64,000 nucleotides of DNA from Streptomyces sp. NBC_01669 (GCF_026339735.1 NZ_JAPEQG010000001.1:8927001-8991000); one strand, 5' to 3'. Positions 26,276 to 36,075 are shown, counted from the first letter of the stretch. Numbers and translations: made by a program. The notes: generated by a model not told the origin, from the letters alone.

Positions 26276-27922
26276 ATGGACAAGGACACGACCATGCCCG
26301 CTCATCTCTACTGCAACGCCCAAATTTTCACCTCCGACCAACGCCCGTGGGCCAAGTCGCTCGTGGTGGTCGGCGACCGGCTCGCCTACGTCGGCGACGA
26401 GGCCACCGCGGCGCGTGTGGCCGGACCGGATGCCCTGATCCACGACCTCGACGGCGCGACCGTCCTCCCCGGATTCGTCGACGGCCACGCGCACGTGGTC
26501 GGCACCGGCGAGGCGGCGGCCCAGGTCGATCTCTGGGGCGCCAACACGGTGGGGGAGATCCAGCGGCGCGTCCGGACGTGGGCGCAGGAGAACCCCGACG
26601 CACCTCGCGTGCTCGCCACCGGGTGGAAGCACGGTGACATCCCGGGCGGCCTGCCTGATCGGGGCATGCTCGACGCCGTCGTCGCCGACCGGCCCGTCTA
26701 TGCGCAGGCCTACGACTTCCACTCGATCTGGCTGAACTCGGCCGCCCTCGCCGAAGTCGGCATCGACGACACCACGGCATCACCACCGGGGGGAACGGTC
26801 CACCGGGACGAGCGGGGCGCGGCCACCGGCCTGGTCGACGAGACCGCGATGCACCACCTCGTGTGGCCGGTGCTCGACAGCTTCGCCAGTGACTCCGACC
26901 GTGACGAGGCCCTGGCGGTCGCCCTGGCGGCGTACGCCGAGTCCGGGATCGTCGGTTCGACCGAGATGGCGCTGGGCGAGGGCGACTACGAGGCGATGCG
27001 TCGTGCCGATGCGGCGGGCGTCCTGACCACTCGCATCGCCGCGTTCTGGCGCGTCCAGCCCACTGGTGACGAGGGCGGGAACCTCGCCCAGGTCGAGCGC
27101 GCTGTCGAACTCGCCACCCACCGGTCGACCCCGTTCCTGCGCGTGACCGGCATCAAGGTCATGGTCGACGGAACCGTCGACGGGTGCACCGCATCGCTCG
27201 GAAAGCCCTACGTGAACGGCACGAACGCCGACCCGATCTGGGGTCTTGCCGAACTCGCGCCGGTGGTGGCCGCCGCGGACGCGGCCGGCCTGCAGGTCGC
27301 CATGCACGCCATCGGTGACGAGGCGATCCGGGTCGCGATCGGTGCCGTCGAGCACGCCGTCGCTCTCAACGGCCCCAAGGAGCGTCGCCACCGCATCGAA
27401 CATCTCGAAGTCGTCGACCCTGCAGACATCGACCGACTGGCCGCACTCGGCATCACGGCGAGCATGCAGCCCGTGCACGCCGATCCGGCCATCCAGGAGA
27501 ACTGGCGACGAGTGCTCGGCGACGAGCGGGTCGACCGCGGCTTCCCGTGGCCCGAGATGACCGAGGCAGGAGCCACGCTCGTCCTCGGCACCGACTCCCC
27601 CACGTCGCCGCACGCCCCGCTGCCCAACATGTTCATCGCGGCGACACGGCGCTCGGCCCTGGATCCGTCATTGCCCGCCAACCACGCGCACTACGCCCTG
27701 CCACTGGCGGACGCGGTCGTCCACGCCACCCGTGACGCCGCCTGGGCGAGCCGCTCCGAGCACCTTCACGGCCGTCTCGCCGAGGGCCTGTACGCCGACT
27801 TCATTGTTCTCGACCGGGACATCTTCGCCCGGCCACTCGAGGAACTGCTCGACACGCGAGTGCTGCGGACAGTCGTGGGTGGCCGCGTGGTCCATCACGC
27901 ACAGCCGGGGGTGAACCGATGA
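26276..27922 (+). CDS. Amidohydrolase (YtcJ-like), second copy
   Basis: A 548-residue metal-dependent hydrolase starting at ATG 26276 after TGAGGA. The HxH metal site is H71/H73 (GFVDGHAHVVGTG); later features are VAMHAIGDEAIRVA, RRHRIEHLEVVDPADIDRLA and the catalytic Asp in LVLGTDSPTSPH. Same family as 20862 but clearly diverged. Its end overlaps the next permease gene by 4 bp (ATGA), showing translational coupling. It probably hydrolyses the same imported amide or the product of the C45 enzyme. Confidence 0.92.
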   Translation: MDKDTTMPAHLYCNAQIFTSDQRPWAKSLVVVGDRLAYVGDEATAARVAGPDALIHDLDGATVLPGFVDGHAHVVGTGEAAAQVDLWGANTVGEIQRRVRTWAQENPDAPRVLATGWKHGDIPGGLPDRGMLDAVVADRPVYAQAYDFHSIWLNSAALAEVGIDDTTASPPGGTVHRDERGAATGLVDETAMHHLVWPVLDSFASDSDRDEALAVALAAYAESGIVGSTEMALGEGDYEAMRRADAAGVLTTRIAAFWRVQPTGDEGGNLAQVERAVELATHRSTPFLRVTGIKVMVDGTVDGCTASLGKPYVNGTNADPIWGLAELAPVVAAADAAGLQVAMHAIGDEAIRVAIGAVEHAVALNGPKERRHRIEHLEVVDPADIDRLAALGITASMQPVHADPAIQENWRRVLGDERVDRGFPWPEMTEAGATLVLGTDSPTSPHAPLPNMFIAATRRSALDPSLPANHAHYALPLADAVVHATRDAAWASRSEHLHGRLAEGLYADFIVLDRDIFARPLEELLDTRVLRTVVGGRVVHHAQPGVNR

Positions 27923-28938
27923 GTGACGCCACCATGTCGGCACCCGTGCCATCAGGGCAGGTGAAGGCGAAACAGCGGCCCGCCGGGGCGATGCTGCGGT
28001 TCATCGCCACTCGCATCGTAGGGCTGGTGGTGACCTTGTTCATCGCGAGTCTGGTCGTCTTCGGAGCGCTCTACGCCGCGCCGGGAAGCCCGCTCACCTA
28101 TCTCACGCACGGTCGCACCATGAGCCCCGACGCGATCGCCGCGATCAAGGCCGAGTATCACCTCGACGACTCCATCTGGCAGCAGTACCTGAGGTGGCTG
28201 GGTGGCGTGGTGCACGGCGACTTCGGAACCTCGATCATCTACAACCAACCGGTGTCGTCGCTGGTCGGAAGTCGCGCCTCCGCGACCACGCTTCTCGTTT
28301 TCATGGCCGCGGCGATCGTCCTGGTGCTCGGGTTGGCCATCGGCACTCTCGCCGGCCTCAAGCCCGGCTGGTTGTCGCGGTCCGCCATGGCCGGCGCGAC
28401 GGGCGTCATGGCGGTGCCGACCTTCGTCGGAGCGGTTGTGCTGATCATCGTGTTCGCCGTCGACCTGGAGTGGTTCCCGGTGTTCGGGGCCGGCCGGGCG
28501 GGCCTCGACGAGGTCTACCACCTGGTTCTTCCGTCGATCGCGCTCGCTCTCGCCTCCGTCGCGTTCGTCGCGCGACTCGCCCAGACCGCGATCCGACAGG
28601 AACTGTCGGCCGATCACGTGCAGACGGCGATCAGCCGCGGACTGCCCCGCGCAGTCGTCGTACGCAGACATGTGATGCGCAACGCCGCGATGCCGGTGCT
28701 CACCGTCGCGGGTCTCACGATCGCGGGCCTGATCGCGGGAAGCGTCGTCGTGGAACAGGTCTTCCAGCTCGGCGGGCTCGGTCAGTTCCTCGTGAATTCG
28801 GTGCAGCAGAAGGACTTCCCCGTAGTCCAGGCGATCTGCCTGATGTACGTCGCCGCCTTCATCGTGCTGAACACCCTCATCGACATCGCCTACACACTGC
28901 TCGACCCGCGCGTGTCGATCGGGAAGAAGGACTCATGA
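27919..28938 (+). CDS. Dipeptide-type ABC transporter permease 1 (DppB-like)
   Basis: A 339-residue inner-membrane permease with six hydrophobic helices. The first follows a cytosolic tail (FIATRIVGLVVTLFIASLVV). The large external loop (LTYLTHGRTMSPDAIAAIKA) and the EAA-like motif near HVQTAISRGLPRAVVVRRHV are typical of DppB/OppB. Its start overlaps the preceding stop and its stop overlaps the next start (ATGA twice). It forms the channel with the permease at 28935. Confidence 0.93.
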   Translation: MSDATMSAPVPSGQVKAKQRPAGAMLRFIATRIVGLVVTLFIASLVVFGALYAAPGSPLTYLTHGRTMSPDAIAAIKAEYHLDDSIWQQYLRWLGGVVHGDFGTSIIYNQPVSSLVGSRASATTLLVFMAAAIVLVLGLAIGTLAGLKPGWLSRSAMAGATGVMAVPTFVGAVVLIIVFAVDLEWFPVFGAGRAGLDEVYHLVLPSIALALASVAFVARLAQTAIRQELSADHVQTAISRGLPRAVVVRRHVMRNAAMPVLTVAGLTIAGLIAGSVVVEQVFQLGGLGQFLVNSVQQKDFPVVQAICLMYVAAFIVLNTLIDIAYTLLDPRVSIGKKDS

Positions 28939-29810
28939 GCACGACAGCAGCGGTGCGACGTATCGGAGCCCGAAAGGCCGGCCGGCGTACGACGCGTCGT
29001 ACGAGAGGCATCGGCATGTCCGGTTGGGTGGCGATCGCCCTGCTCGGACTCGTCGTCTGCTTCGCCGCCCTCGCGCCCCTCCTTTCACCGCACGATCCGA
29101 ACGCCGTCAACCTCTCCGGTGCGTACCAGGGTTCGAGCGGCGCGCACCTGCTGGGAACCGACGCGAGCGGGCGGGACCTTCTCTCGCGCCTCGTCCACGG
29201 TTCCCGAACCGCGCTGATCGGACCGTTCCTCGTCGTGGTGATCTCGACGCTCCTCGGGACGATCCTCGCGCTCGCGGCCGTGTGGTTCGGCGGCTGGTTC
29301 GACCAGATGGTGGTGCGCGTCGTCGACGCCGTGTTCGCCTTCCCCGGTCTGCTGCTGGCGATCCTGGCGACTGCCCTGTTCGGGTCCGGCCTGAACGCTG
29401 CCGTTGTGGCGCTGTCCATCGCCTACGTCCCCTACATCGCACGGATCGTGCGGAGCGCGGCGCTGCGAGAGCGCTCGCTGCCCTACATTGCGGCACTGCA
29501 GGTTCAGGGCGTGCACGGGTTGCGGATCGCGTTGCGGCACATCCTGCCCAACGTGGGTGGGCTGATCGTCGCCAACGCCACGCTCGCCTTCGGGTTCGCC
29601 CTGATGGACCTCGCCGGCCTCTCGTTCATCGGCCTCGGGGTGCAGCCACCGACGTCGGACTGGGGCGCGATGGTCGGCACTGGTATGGCCGGTGTGCTGC
29701 AGCAGCACCCGCAGGAGGCTCTGTTCGCCAGCGCACTCATCGTCATCACCGTCGGTGCCGTGAACATGCTCGGCGACCGACTCACGGAACGCTGGGAGGC
29801 ACGCTCGTGA
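28935..29810 (+). CDS. Dipeptide-type ABC transporter permease 2 (DppC-like)
   Basis: A 291-residue permease with a basic N-terminal tail rich in Arg, a first helix (GWVAIALLGLVVCFAALAPL), the HLLGTDASGRDLLSRL signature of DppC/OppC proteins, and the EAA loop YIAALQVQGVHGLRIALRHI. The start overlaps the upstream stop and GTG of the next gene overlaps this stop, so all transporter genes are translationally coupled. Confidence 0.93.
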   Translation: MSTTAAVRRIGARKAGRRTTRRTRGIGMSGWVAIALLGLVVCFAALAPLLSPHDPNAVNLSGAYQGSSGAHLLGTDASGRDLLSRLVHGSRTALIGPFLVVVISTLLGTILALAAVWFGGWFDQMVVRVVDAVFAFPGLLLAILATALFGSGLNAAVVALSIAYVPYIARIVRSAALRERSLPYIAALQVQGVHGLRIALRHILPNVGGLIVANATLAFGFALMDLAGLSFIGLGVQPPTSDWGAMVGTGMAGVLQQHPQEALFASALIVITVGAVNMLGDRLTERWEARS

Positions 29811-30829
29811 ACGCACTTCTCGAAGTCGACGGTCTGACCGTTCAGTTGCCGGTCGCGGGCGAGTTGCGCACCGTGCTGCGCGATGTCTCGTTCTCACTCG
29901 ACCGTGGAAGCACTCTCGGCCTGGTCGGCGAGTCCGGTTCGGGCAAGTCGATGACGGTTCGCACCATCGCCCGCCTGCTCCCCGACGGCGCCGACGTCCG
30001 GGGCAGTGTCCGCTTCCACGGCGCCGAGGTGTTCGACCTTCGCACCGACGCCCTGCGGTCCTACCGGGCGAAGGACGTCGCGATGATCTTTCAGGACGCA
30101 CGGGCCTACACGAACCCCGTACGCACGATCGGCGACTTCCTGACCGAGGCGATGCGCACCAACGACCGGATGCCGAAGGCCGCTGCTCGCAAGCGCGCAC
30201 AGGAGCTGCTCGCCGAGGTCGGGATCGAGGACCCGGAGCGCCGGCTGCGGCAGTTCCCGCACGAGCTCTCCGGCGGCCTGCTGCAGCGGGTGATGATCGC
30301 TGCCGCGGTCGCCGCGCGGCCTCGGCTCGTCCTCGCCGACGAGCCGACGACCGCGCTCGATGTCACCACCCAGGCGGAGGTGATGGCGATTCTCGGGCGT
30401 ATGCAGCGCGAGTACGGCATGGCGATGCTCTTCATCACGCACGACCTGGAGCTCGCCGGTGCCGTGTGCGACGAGACGATCGTGCTGTACGCCGGCCAGG
30501 TCATGGAACGCCAGGCGTCGGTGCAGCTGCACGAAGATCCGCTCCACCCCTACACGGCCGCACTGGTGCAGGCGCGGCCCGAGATCGGCCGGCGTGTCGA
30601 TCGACTGCCCGCGATCACCGGTCATCCGACCACCGCCTACGAGGCGCCGGACGGCTGTGCTTTCGCGCCGCGCTGTCGCTTCGCACAAGAGGAGTGTCGG
30701 GCGGGGGTGCCGCCCCTGCTGCAGATCGGTCCGTCGGAGACCCGCTGCGTCCGGATGCCCGGCCTGCGCGGCCGGATGGTGCCGCAGGAGCACGTCGGCT
30801 CCGCTTCGAACGAGGAGATCCAGCGATGA
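29807..30829 (+). CDS. Dipeptide-type ABC transporter ATPase (DppD-like)
   Basis: A 340-residue ATP-binding protein starting at GTG 29807. Walker A is GLVGESGSGKSMTVR, the signature loop LSGGLLQRVMIAAAV, Walker B LVLADEPTTALDV and the switch His in MLFITHDLELAG. The C-terminal oligopeptide-transporter extension has a Cys-containing motif (APRCRFAQEECRAGVPP). It pairs with the ATPase at 30826 to power import. Confidence 0.94.
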   Translation: MNALLEVDGLTVQLPVAGELRTVLRDVSFSLDRGSTLGLVGESGSGKSMTVRTIARLLPDGADVRGSVRFHGAEVFDLRTDALRSYRAKDVAMIFQDARAYTNPVRTIGDFLTEAMRTNDRMPKAAARKRAQELLAEVGIEDPERRLRQFPHELSGGLLQRVMIAAAVAARPRLVLADEPTTALDVTTQAEVMAILGRMQREYGMAMLFITHDLELAGAVCDETIVLYAGQVMERQASVQLHEDPLHPYTAALVQARPEIGRRVDRLPAITGHPTTAYEAPDGCAFAPRCRFAQEECRAGVPPLLQIGPSETRCVRMPGLRGRMVPQEHVGSASNEEIQR

Positions 30830-31632
30830 CCGAACCGCTGCTCGTGGTCGAGCACCTGACCAAGACGTTCGGCTGTGGGCGGGCCGAGGCGACCGCGGTC
30901 GCCGACGTGAGCTTCGCCCTGGCTCCGGGCGGAGCCCTCGGCATCGTCGGCGAATCCGGCTCCGGCAAGACGACCACGGCGCGGATGATCATCGGCCTGG
31001 AACGTCCCTCCGGTGGCCGCATCGTGTTCCGTGGCGAGGACCGCACACACCCGGCGCGTTCCGCACGCAGTCGCCGTGAGCGGGGCCGGGACATCCAGAT
31101 CGTCTTCCAGGACCCGTACACCTCGCTCGACCGCCGTCAGCGCATCGGCGACTGCCTCGCGGAAGTTGTCGGCGTTCATTCCCGGCTCGGCCGCGACGAG
31201 ACCAGGAAGCGCGTGAGCGAACTCGCCGAGCTCGTCGGACTCGACGACCGGCAGCTCGCGGCACTGCCGAGGTCCCTCTCCGGAGGGCAGCGCCAACGCG
31301 TGGCCATCGCTCGCGCGCTCGCTGCCGATCCGGACGTCCTCATCCTCGACGAGGCCGTGTCGGCCCTGGACGTCTCGATCCAGGCACAGATCCTCAATCT
31401 GCTCTCTGACATCCGGCAGAAGCGTGGCGTGAGCTACCTGTTCATCAGTCACGATCTCGCCGTCATCCGCCAGGTGACCGACGACACGATCGTCATGCGT
31501 CACGGCGCCGTCGTCGAGCAAGGGCCCACCGCCGACGTGCTCGACAACCCTCAAAACCCCTACACCCGCTTGTTGCGCGACAGCGTCCCTCGCAGCGGGT
31601 GGGACCCCGAAGCCATCACAGCCCGACACTGA
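30826..31632 (+). CDS. Dipeptide-type ABC transporter ATPase (DppF-like)
   Basis: A 268-residue ATPase starting at ATG 30826, overlapping the previous stop. Walker A GIVGESGSGKTTTARM, signature LSGGQRQRVAIARAL, Walker B VLILDEAVSALDV and switch His YLFISHDLAVIR are all present. It is shorter than many DppF proteins because the C-terminal extension is brief (NPQNPYTRLLRDSVP). It completes the transporter. Confidence 0.94.
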   Translation: MTEPLLVVEHLTKTFGCGRAEATAVADVSFALAPGGALGIVGESGSGKTTTARMIIGLERPSGGRIVFRGEDRTHPARSARSRRERGRDIQIVFQDPYTSLDRRQRIGDCLAEVVGVHSRLGRDETRKRVSELAELVGLDDRQLAALPRSLSGGQRQRVAIARALAADPDVLILDEAVSALDVSIQAQILNLLSDIRQKRGVSYLFISHDLAVIRQVTDDTIVMRHGAVVEQGPTADVLDNPQNPYTRLLRDSVPRSGWDPEAITARH

Positions 31633-31646
31633 CCAGGAGTTGCGCA

Positions 31647-33296
31647 ATGTACTCACCCCACCCACGCAGACGGGCAACGGCACTCGCCGTCGCCGCCGCC
31701 ACCACCCTCGCGTTGGCCGGTTGCTCCGGAGGCACATCCGGCACCGAAGCGACCGGGCCCTCCGACGCGCTGACGACCTTCACGCCGACAGGCTCGGGCT
31801 CGCTCGACACGATCACCTGGAACGTCTTCCAGGGCGAGCCTCAAACCATCGACCCCTTCCAGTCGGCCGACTACACGCCGAACATGATCAACTCGAACAT
31901 GTGCGAGACACTGCTCGCCCAGACGCCTGACTTCCAGATCAAGCCCAATCTGGCGACGTCGTACTCGAACCCCGACCCGACGACCTGGGTCTACAAGCTG
32001 CGCAGCGACGTCACCTTCTGGGACGGCTCGCCGATGACCGCCGACGACGTCGTGTGGAGCATGCGGCACAACATGACGGACAAGTCGAGCTTCTACGGCT
32101 ACCTGTACTCGAACGTCGCCTCGATCGCGAAGACGGGCGCCGACGAAGTGACCGTCAGGCTCAAGAAGCCCGACTACCTCTTCAACGACGAGTTGGCGAG
32201 CTTCGCCGGTGTCGTCGTCAAGAAGAAGTTCTACGAGCAACACGGCAACAAGGTCGGTACGCCGGGTGCCGGCGTCATGTGCACCGGCCCCTACAAGTTC
32301 GGCAAGTGGACGCAGGGTCAGTCGATCAAGGTGAGCCGCTACGACGGCTACTGGAACAAGTCGCTGCCACGGAAGGTGAAGAACATCGACTTCACTTTCC
32401 TGACCGACGACTCCGCGATTACCTCCGGCCTGCTCTCAGGCCAGATCGACGGAACATACGGTCCGCCGATGGCCGGGCTGGCACAGCTGAAGGCATCGTC
32501 GGCGGGCAAGCTCTACTCGGGTGCCGCGCCACTGGCTGTCACGCTCGTGGTCGCGAATCAGAAGGGCGCGATGGGCAACGCCGACGTGCGCAAGGCGCTC
32601 CAGATGGCCATCGACTGGAAGGGCATCGGCGACCATGTGTACGCCGGTGAGGGGACCCCTGCTTCGCTGCAGACCGTGCCGGCCGTGTACGGCTTCGCGA
32701 AGGATGACCTGACCTCGTACGCCGACTCGGTCAAGACCGATGGCTCCGCGAAGATAGACGAGGCGAAGAAGCTGCTCGCCGGCGTTCCGGCTGACGTGAA
32801 GTCGAAGCAGATCAGCCTTGTGGTTCCGCAGCAGGCGGAGACGCAGCAGCTGGGCGTTGGGATCAAGGATGCGGCCGACAAGATCGGCCTGAACTTCAAG
32901 CTCAACGTCGTACCTGCGACCGGCTACTCGAACTACCTGTACGACCCGGCGACGCGTGGCAACACCGACCTGCTGTACACGCAGTTCTGGCCCAACATCC
33001 CGAACCCGCTCGACTGGCTGGGCCTCACCGCGGTGACCGGCGGCACCTTCAACCAGTCCGGCTACAGCGGCATCGACGGGCTCTACGCCAAGGCGATCAG
33101 CACGCAGGACGACAACGCCCGCTCCAAGCTGGTCCTGCAGATGGAGCAGAAGCTGCACGACGAGATGGATCCGATGTTCTCCGGCATCCAGCTGACGAAC
33201 GACGTGTGGCTCGGAAGCAAGATCACCGGGGCGCCGGCAGCATTCGACTACGTCTACTACCCATGGGCGGCTCACCTCAGCGGAACTGGCAAGTAG
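31647..33296 (+). CDS. Substrate-binding lipoprotein of the peptide ABC transporter
   Basis: A 549-residue SBP of the bacterial extracellular family 5. The signal peptide ends in the lipobox LAGC, so it is lipid-anchored outside the membrane. Typical SBP_bac_5 blocks are TVNWNVF-like DTITWNVFQGEPQTIDPF, WVYKLRSDVTFWDGSPMTAD and DVVWSMRHNM. ATG 31647 follows CAGGAG. It is the last gene of the operon and sets ligand specificity; the ligand is unknown but must be compatible with two amide hydrolases. Confidence 0.93.
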   Translation: MYSPHPRRRATALAVAAATTLALAGCSGGTSGTEATGPSDALTTFTPTGSGSLDTITWNVFQGEPQTIDPFQSADYTPNMINSNMCETLLAQTPDFQIKPNLATSYSNPDPTTWVYKLRSDVTFWDGSPMTADDVVWSMRHNMTDKSSFYGYLYSNVASIAKTGADEVTVRLKKPDYLFNDELASFAGVVVKKKFYEQHGNKVGTPGAGVMCTGPYKFGKWTQGQSIKVSRYDGYWNKSLPRKVKNIDFTFLTDDSAITSGLLSGQIDGTYGPPMAGLAQLKASSAGKLYSGAAPLAVTLVVANQKGAMGNADVRKALQMAIDWKGIGDHVYAGEGTPASLQTVPAVYGFAKDDLTSYADSVKTDGSAKIDEAKKLLAGVPADVKSKQISLVVPQQAETQQLGVGIKDAADKIGLNFKLNVVPATGYSNYLYDPATRGNTDLLYTQFWPNIPNPLDWLGLTAVTGGTFNQSGYSGIDGLYAKAISTQDDNARSKLVLQMEQKLHDEMDPMFSGIQLTNDVWLGSKITGAPAAFDYVYYPWAAHLSGTGK

Positions 33297-33433
33297 TCCT
33301 CACTTGACTTCCCTCCCGCCTTGCCTCGCCGTTTCGGTCGCGGCGGGTCTGGCTGGGGCACTGTCACGTTGGTGAGGGTGGGGGCGTCTGATGGTGTGTC
33401 GGGGTGTGGGTCGGTCCCGGGCGGCGGTCTGGG

Positions 33434-34092
33434 TCAGGCCGTTGTGGGCAGGGCGGCGGGGCCGGTGATCTGGTCCCAGATCGTGAATCGGGTGCTCATC
33501 TCGGTGGCGGTCATCAGGTGGCGGCGAGGTCGGAAGTGGGGGTGAGATGCCGCTGAACGCGGACAGGAATCTCTGTGCTCCGCCGACCGAGCGGAAGCCC
33601 TTCATGGCGCGTTCGCGCTGCCGGGTGGGTTGGTGGGAATTCTCGGCCCGGTTGTTCAGGCCCTTGTGGGAGCGGTGCTCCACCAACGGCATCGCCTCGC
33701 GGTGGGCGGCGCCGTAGGAGCGGAGCTTGTCGGTGACGATCACTCGTGGCACCGACTGGGTGGCCTTCATCAGCTTCCTGAAGAACCGCTTGGCCGCGGC
33801 CTTGTCGCGGCGGTACTGCACGAGTATGTCGAGCACGTTGCCGTCGGCGTCCACCGCCCGCCACAGGTACTTCCGCTCACCGTTGACCTTCACGAAGACC
33901 TCGCCCAGGTGCCATTTGCCCCCGGGCAGGCTTACGCCGACGACGCAGTGCGTTGGCGTAAGCCTGCCCGAACTTCAGGCACCACCGCCGGATGGTCTCG
34001 CGGGAGACGACCACGCCGCGCTCCAACATCAACTCCTCGGCCTCTCTCCACCGGGTACCGGTGACCCTTGTACGACGGCGGCACACTCTCCA
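33434..34092 (-). pseudogene. IS6-family transposase, frameshifted and internally deleted
   Basis: The C-terminal part is intact: VKVNGERKYLWRAVDADGNV, VIVTDKLRSYGAAHREAMPL, NRAENSHQPTRQRERAMKGF (D, D and E of the DDE set partly retained). Upstream, REAEELMLERGVVVSRETIR and WCLKFGQAYANALRRRR are in another frame, and SYKGHRYPVE in a third, with an apparent deletion between. It is therefore inactive. It lies between the ABC operon and the exporter. Confidence 0.85.
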
Positions 34093-34112
34093 CAGACGGT
34101 CCCCTCGCCTTT

Positions 34113-35834
34113 CTATGCACTGCGCAGTCGGGCGTACACCCCGCCCCGCGCGAGCAGTTCCCCGTGCGTGCCGCACTCCACGAACCGGCCGCCGGCCACG
34201 ACGAGAATGCGGTCCGCGTCCGGCGCCAGCGTCAGATCGTGCGTGATCATGATGGTCGTACGGCCCGCCATCAGCCGGCGCAGCGGCTGCATCACGCGTC
34301 GTGCCGAGAGCGCGTCGAGACCGGCCGTGGGCTCGTCGAGGACGAGGACGGGGGCGCCGCGCAGCATGGCGCGGGCGATGGCGATGCGCTGCAGCTGGCC
34401 GCCGGAGAGGGCACTGGTGCCCGGCGCGATCCGGGTGTCGTAGCCGTCGGGCAGGGCGGCGATGAAGTCGTGGGCGATCGCGTCCACGGCGGCCTGCCGG
34501 ATCTCGCGCTCGCCGACGCCGGGCCGGCCGCAGGCGATGTTCTCGCGGACGGTGCCCTGCAGGATCAGCGTCTCCTGCGGCAGCAGGGCGACGTTCTCAC
34601 GCAGGAACTCCAGAGGTATGTCCGTAAGCGGCACGCCGTCGAGGCGTACGGTCCCCTCCGAGGGGTCGTAGAAGCGCAGCAGCAACTTGGCGAGCGTGGA
34701 CTTGCCCGCCCCACTGGGGCCCGTGACCAGGACGAGTTCGCCGGGCTCGGCGGTCAGCGACACATCGGTCAGCGATTCCGCTGCGGCGTCGGGGTAGCGG
34801 AAGGAGACGCCGTCGAAGCCGATGCGTCCGTGCACGGGCCATCGCGGCAGGGGCGAGGCGGGATCGGTCACGGCGGGCTCGGCGTCCAGGATTTCCTGGA
34901 TCCGTTCCGCGCCGGCCGTGGCAGCGGTGAGGGCGAGGCCGAGCTGGCCGAGGTTGCGGATCGGCGGATAGAGGTAGCCGATGAAGGCCGCGAAGGCGAG
35001 GAGCTCGCCCAGCGTCATACGGCCTGCGGAGATCTCCCAGGCGCCGAACCCGATGACGGCCAGCACGCACAGCGTCTCGACGACCTCGACGCACTGCTCG
35101 TACAGCTCGCTCGCGCGGGCACCGCGCACGGAGGCGCGCATCCAGGCGCAGGCCTCACGGTCGAGCCGGCGTTCCTCGTCGCGACGCCGGTTGTAGGACT
35201 GGGTCAGGACGATGTTGCCGAGGGACTCCTCGACGACCGAGGTGATGGCGCCGTCGGCTGTGCGCTCGTCGCGGGCCGCGGACCTGATCCGCTCGGAGAA
35301 GCGGCGAGCGGCGACAAGGAAGAGGGGAGCGAGCAGGAAGGTGACGAGAGCGAGGTCCCAGCGCAGCCAGAGGGCCGCGGACGCGTAGAAGACGGCGGAG
35401 AACAGCGCCGATGCGGTGCCGACAACGCCGGAGACCACCATCTGCTCGATGGCCTCGACACCGCCCGTGAGCCGCTCTACGAGATCTCCCCGGCGGTGCT
35501 TCTGGAAGAAGTGCGGCGGCAGGCCCTGCACATGGCGAAACACACCGGCACACAGCCGCAGGACGAATCTCTCGGCGGTCCATACGGCGAGCGAGCTTCC
35601 GGCATATCCGACGGCGGCACCGAGCACGGCGACACCAAGCCACTGTGCGGCGGGTCCCCAGAAGGCGGAGAGCGAACCGGCGTTCAGCGCATGGTCGGTG
35701 AGGTCCGCGAATATCAGGATCGAGGTCGTCTCGGCGAGCGCGGCAACCACGACGCAGACAACAATGAGGACCAGCCATCTGCGGTCACCCCGCGTCAACG
35801 GCCAGAAACGCCGGAATACCTGAAGAGCACCCAC
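34113..35834 (-). CDS. Type I ABC exporter with fused membrane and ATPase domains
   Basis: A 573-residue half-transporter. The N-terminal half has about six membrane helices (WLVLIVVCVVVAALAETTSI, VLGAAVGYAGSSLAV). The ATPase has Walker A VTGPSGAGKSTLAKLLL, signature ALSGGQLQRIAIARA, Walker B VLVLDEPTAGLDA and switch His IMITHDLTLAPD. No C39 peptidase domain is present. GTG 35834 is chosen after GGAGCGTAAGGGT; TTG 35852 is an alternative. Such exporters move lipids, drugs or peptides. It lies just downstream of a tiny cationic peptide gene on the same strand. Confidence 0.92.
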   Translation of the reverse strand: MGALQVFRRFWPLTRGDRRWLVLIVVCVVVAALAETTSILIFADLTDHALNAGSLSAFWGPAAQWLGVAVLGAAVGYAGSSLAVWTAERFVLRLCAGVFRHVQGLPPHFFQKHRRGDLVERLTGGVEAIEQMVVSGVVGTASALFSAVFYASAALWLRWDLALVTFLLAPLFLVAARRFSERIRSAARDERTADGAITSVVEESLGNIVLTQSYNRRRDEERRLDREACAWMRASVRGARASELYEQCVEVVETLCVLAVIGFGAWEISAGRMTLGELLAFAAFIGYLYPPIRNLGQLGLALTAATAGAERIQEILDAEPAVTDPASPLPRWPVHGRIGFDGVSFRYPDAAAESLTDVSLTAEPGELVLVTGPSGAGKSTLAKLLLRFYDPSEGTVRLDGVPLTDIPLEFLRENVALLPQETLILQGTVRENIACGRPGVGEREIRQAAVDAIAHDFIAALPDGYDTRIAPGTSALSGGQLQRIAIARAMLRGAPVLVLDEPTAGLDALSARRVMQPLRRLMAGRTTIMITHDLTLAPDADRILVVAGGRFVECGTHGELLARGGVYARLRSA

Positions 35835-35888
35835 ACCCTTACGCTCCCTCAACTCCCCAACTCCCTTTCCGGGGACGGGAACACGGCT

Positions 35889-35923
35889 GAGGCGGGCCCC
35901 CGGTACATCACGGGGCCCGCCTC
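35889..35923 (-). terminator. Hairpin between the small peptide gene and the ABC exporter
   Basis: Perfect 12-bp arms (GAGGCGGGCCCC and its complement) around 11 bases, 12 bp after the small gene's stop. It would end or attenuate transcription before the exporter, giving more peptide transcript than exporter transcript. Confidence 0.8.
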
Positions 35924-35934
35924 GATGGCAGTGG

Positions 35935-36075
35935 TCAGCAGTCCTTGCCGGCCTTGTTGCCGACCGGACGGCGGCGGGCCTCGGGCTTCGCCTTGGCCAC
36001 GGGCTTCTGGGCGGCAGCCCACTTGGCGCCGGGCTTGCGGGTCTTCTTGACGGGGGCGATCTTGTGGAAGCTCAT
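35935..36075 (-). CDS. Small Lys/Pro-rich peptide with C-terminal Cys
   Basis: A 46-residue product: MSFHKIAPVKKTRKPGAKWA, then AAQKPVAKAKPEARRRPVGN, then KAGKDC. It is strongly basic, has one Cys at the C-terminus and no signal peptide. ATG 36075 follows GAAAGGGA at nine bases. Codon third positions are almost all G or C, as in real Streptomyces genes, and its own terminator follows. Together with the exporter downstream it could be a bacteriocin or modified-peptide precursor. Equally it might be a small nucleic-acid-binding protein. No modification enzyme is adjacent. Confidence 0.65.
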   Translation of the reverse strand: MSFHKIAPVKKTRKPGAKWAAAQKPVAKAKPEARRRPVGNKAGKDC

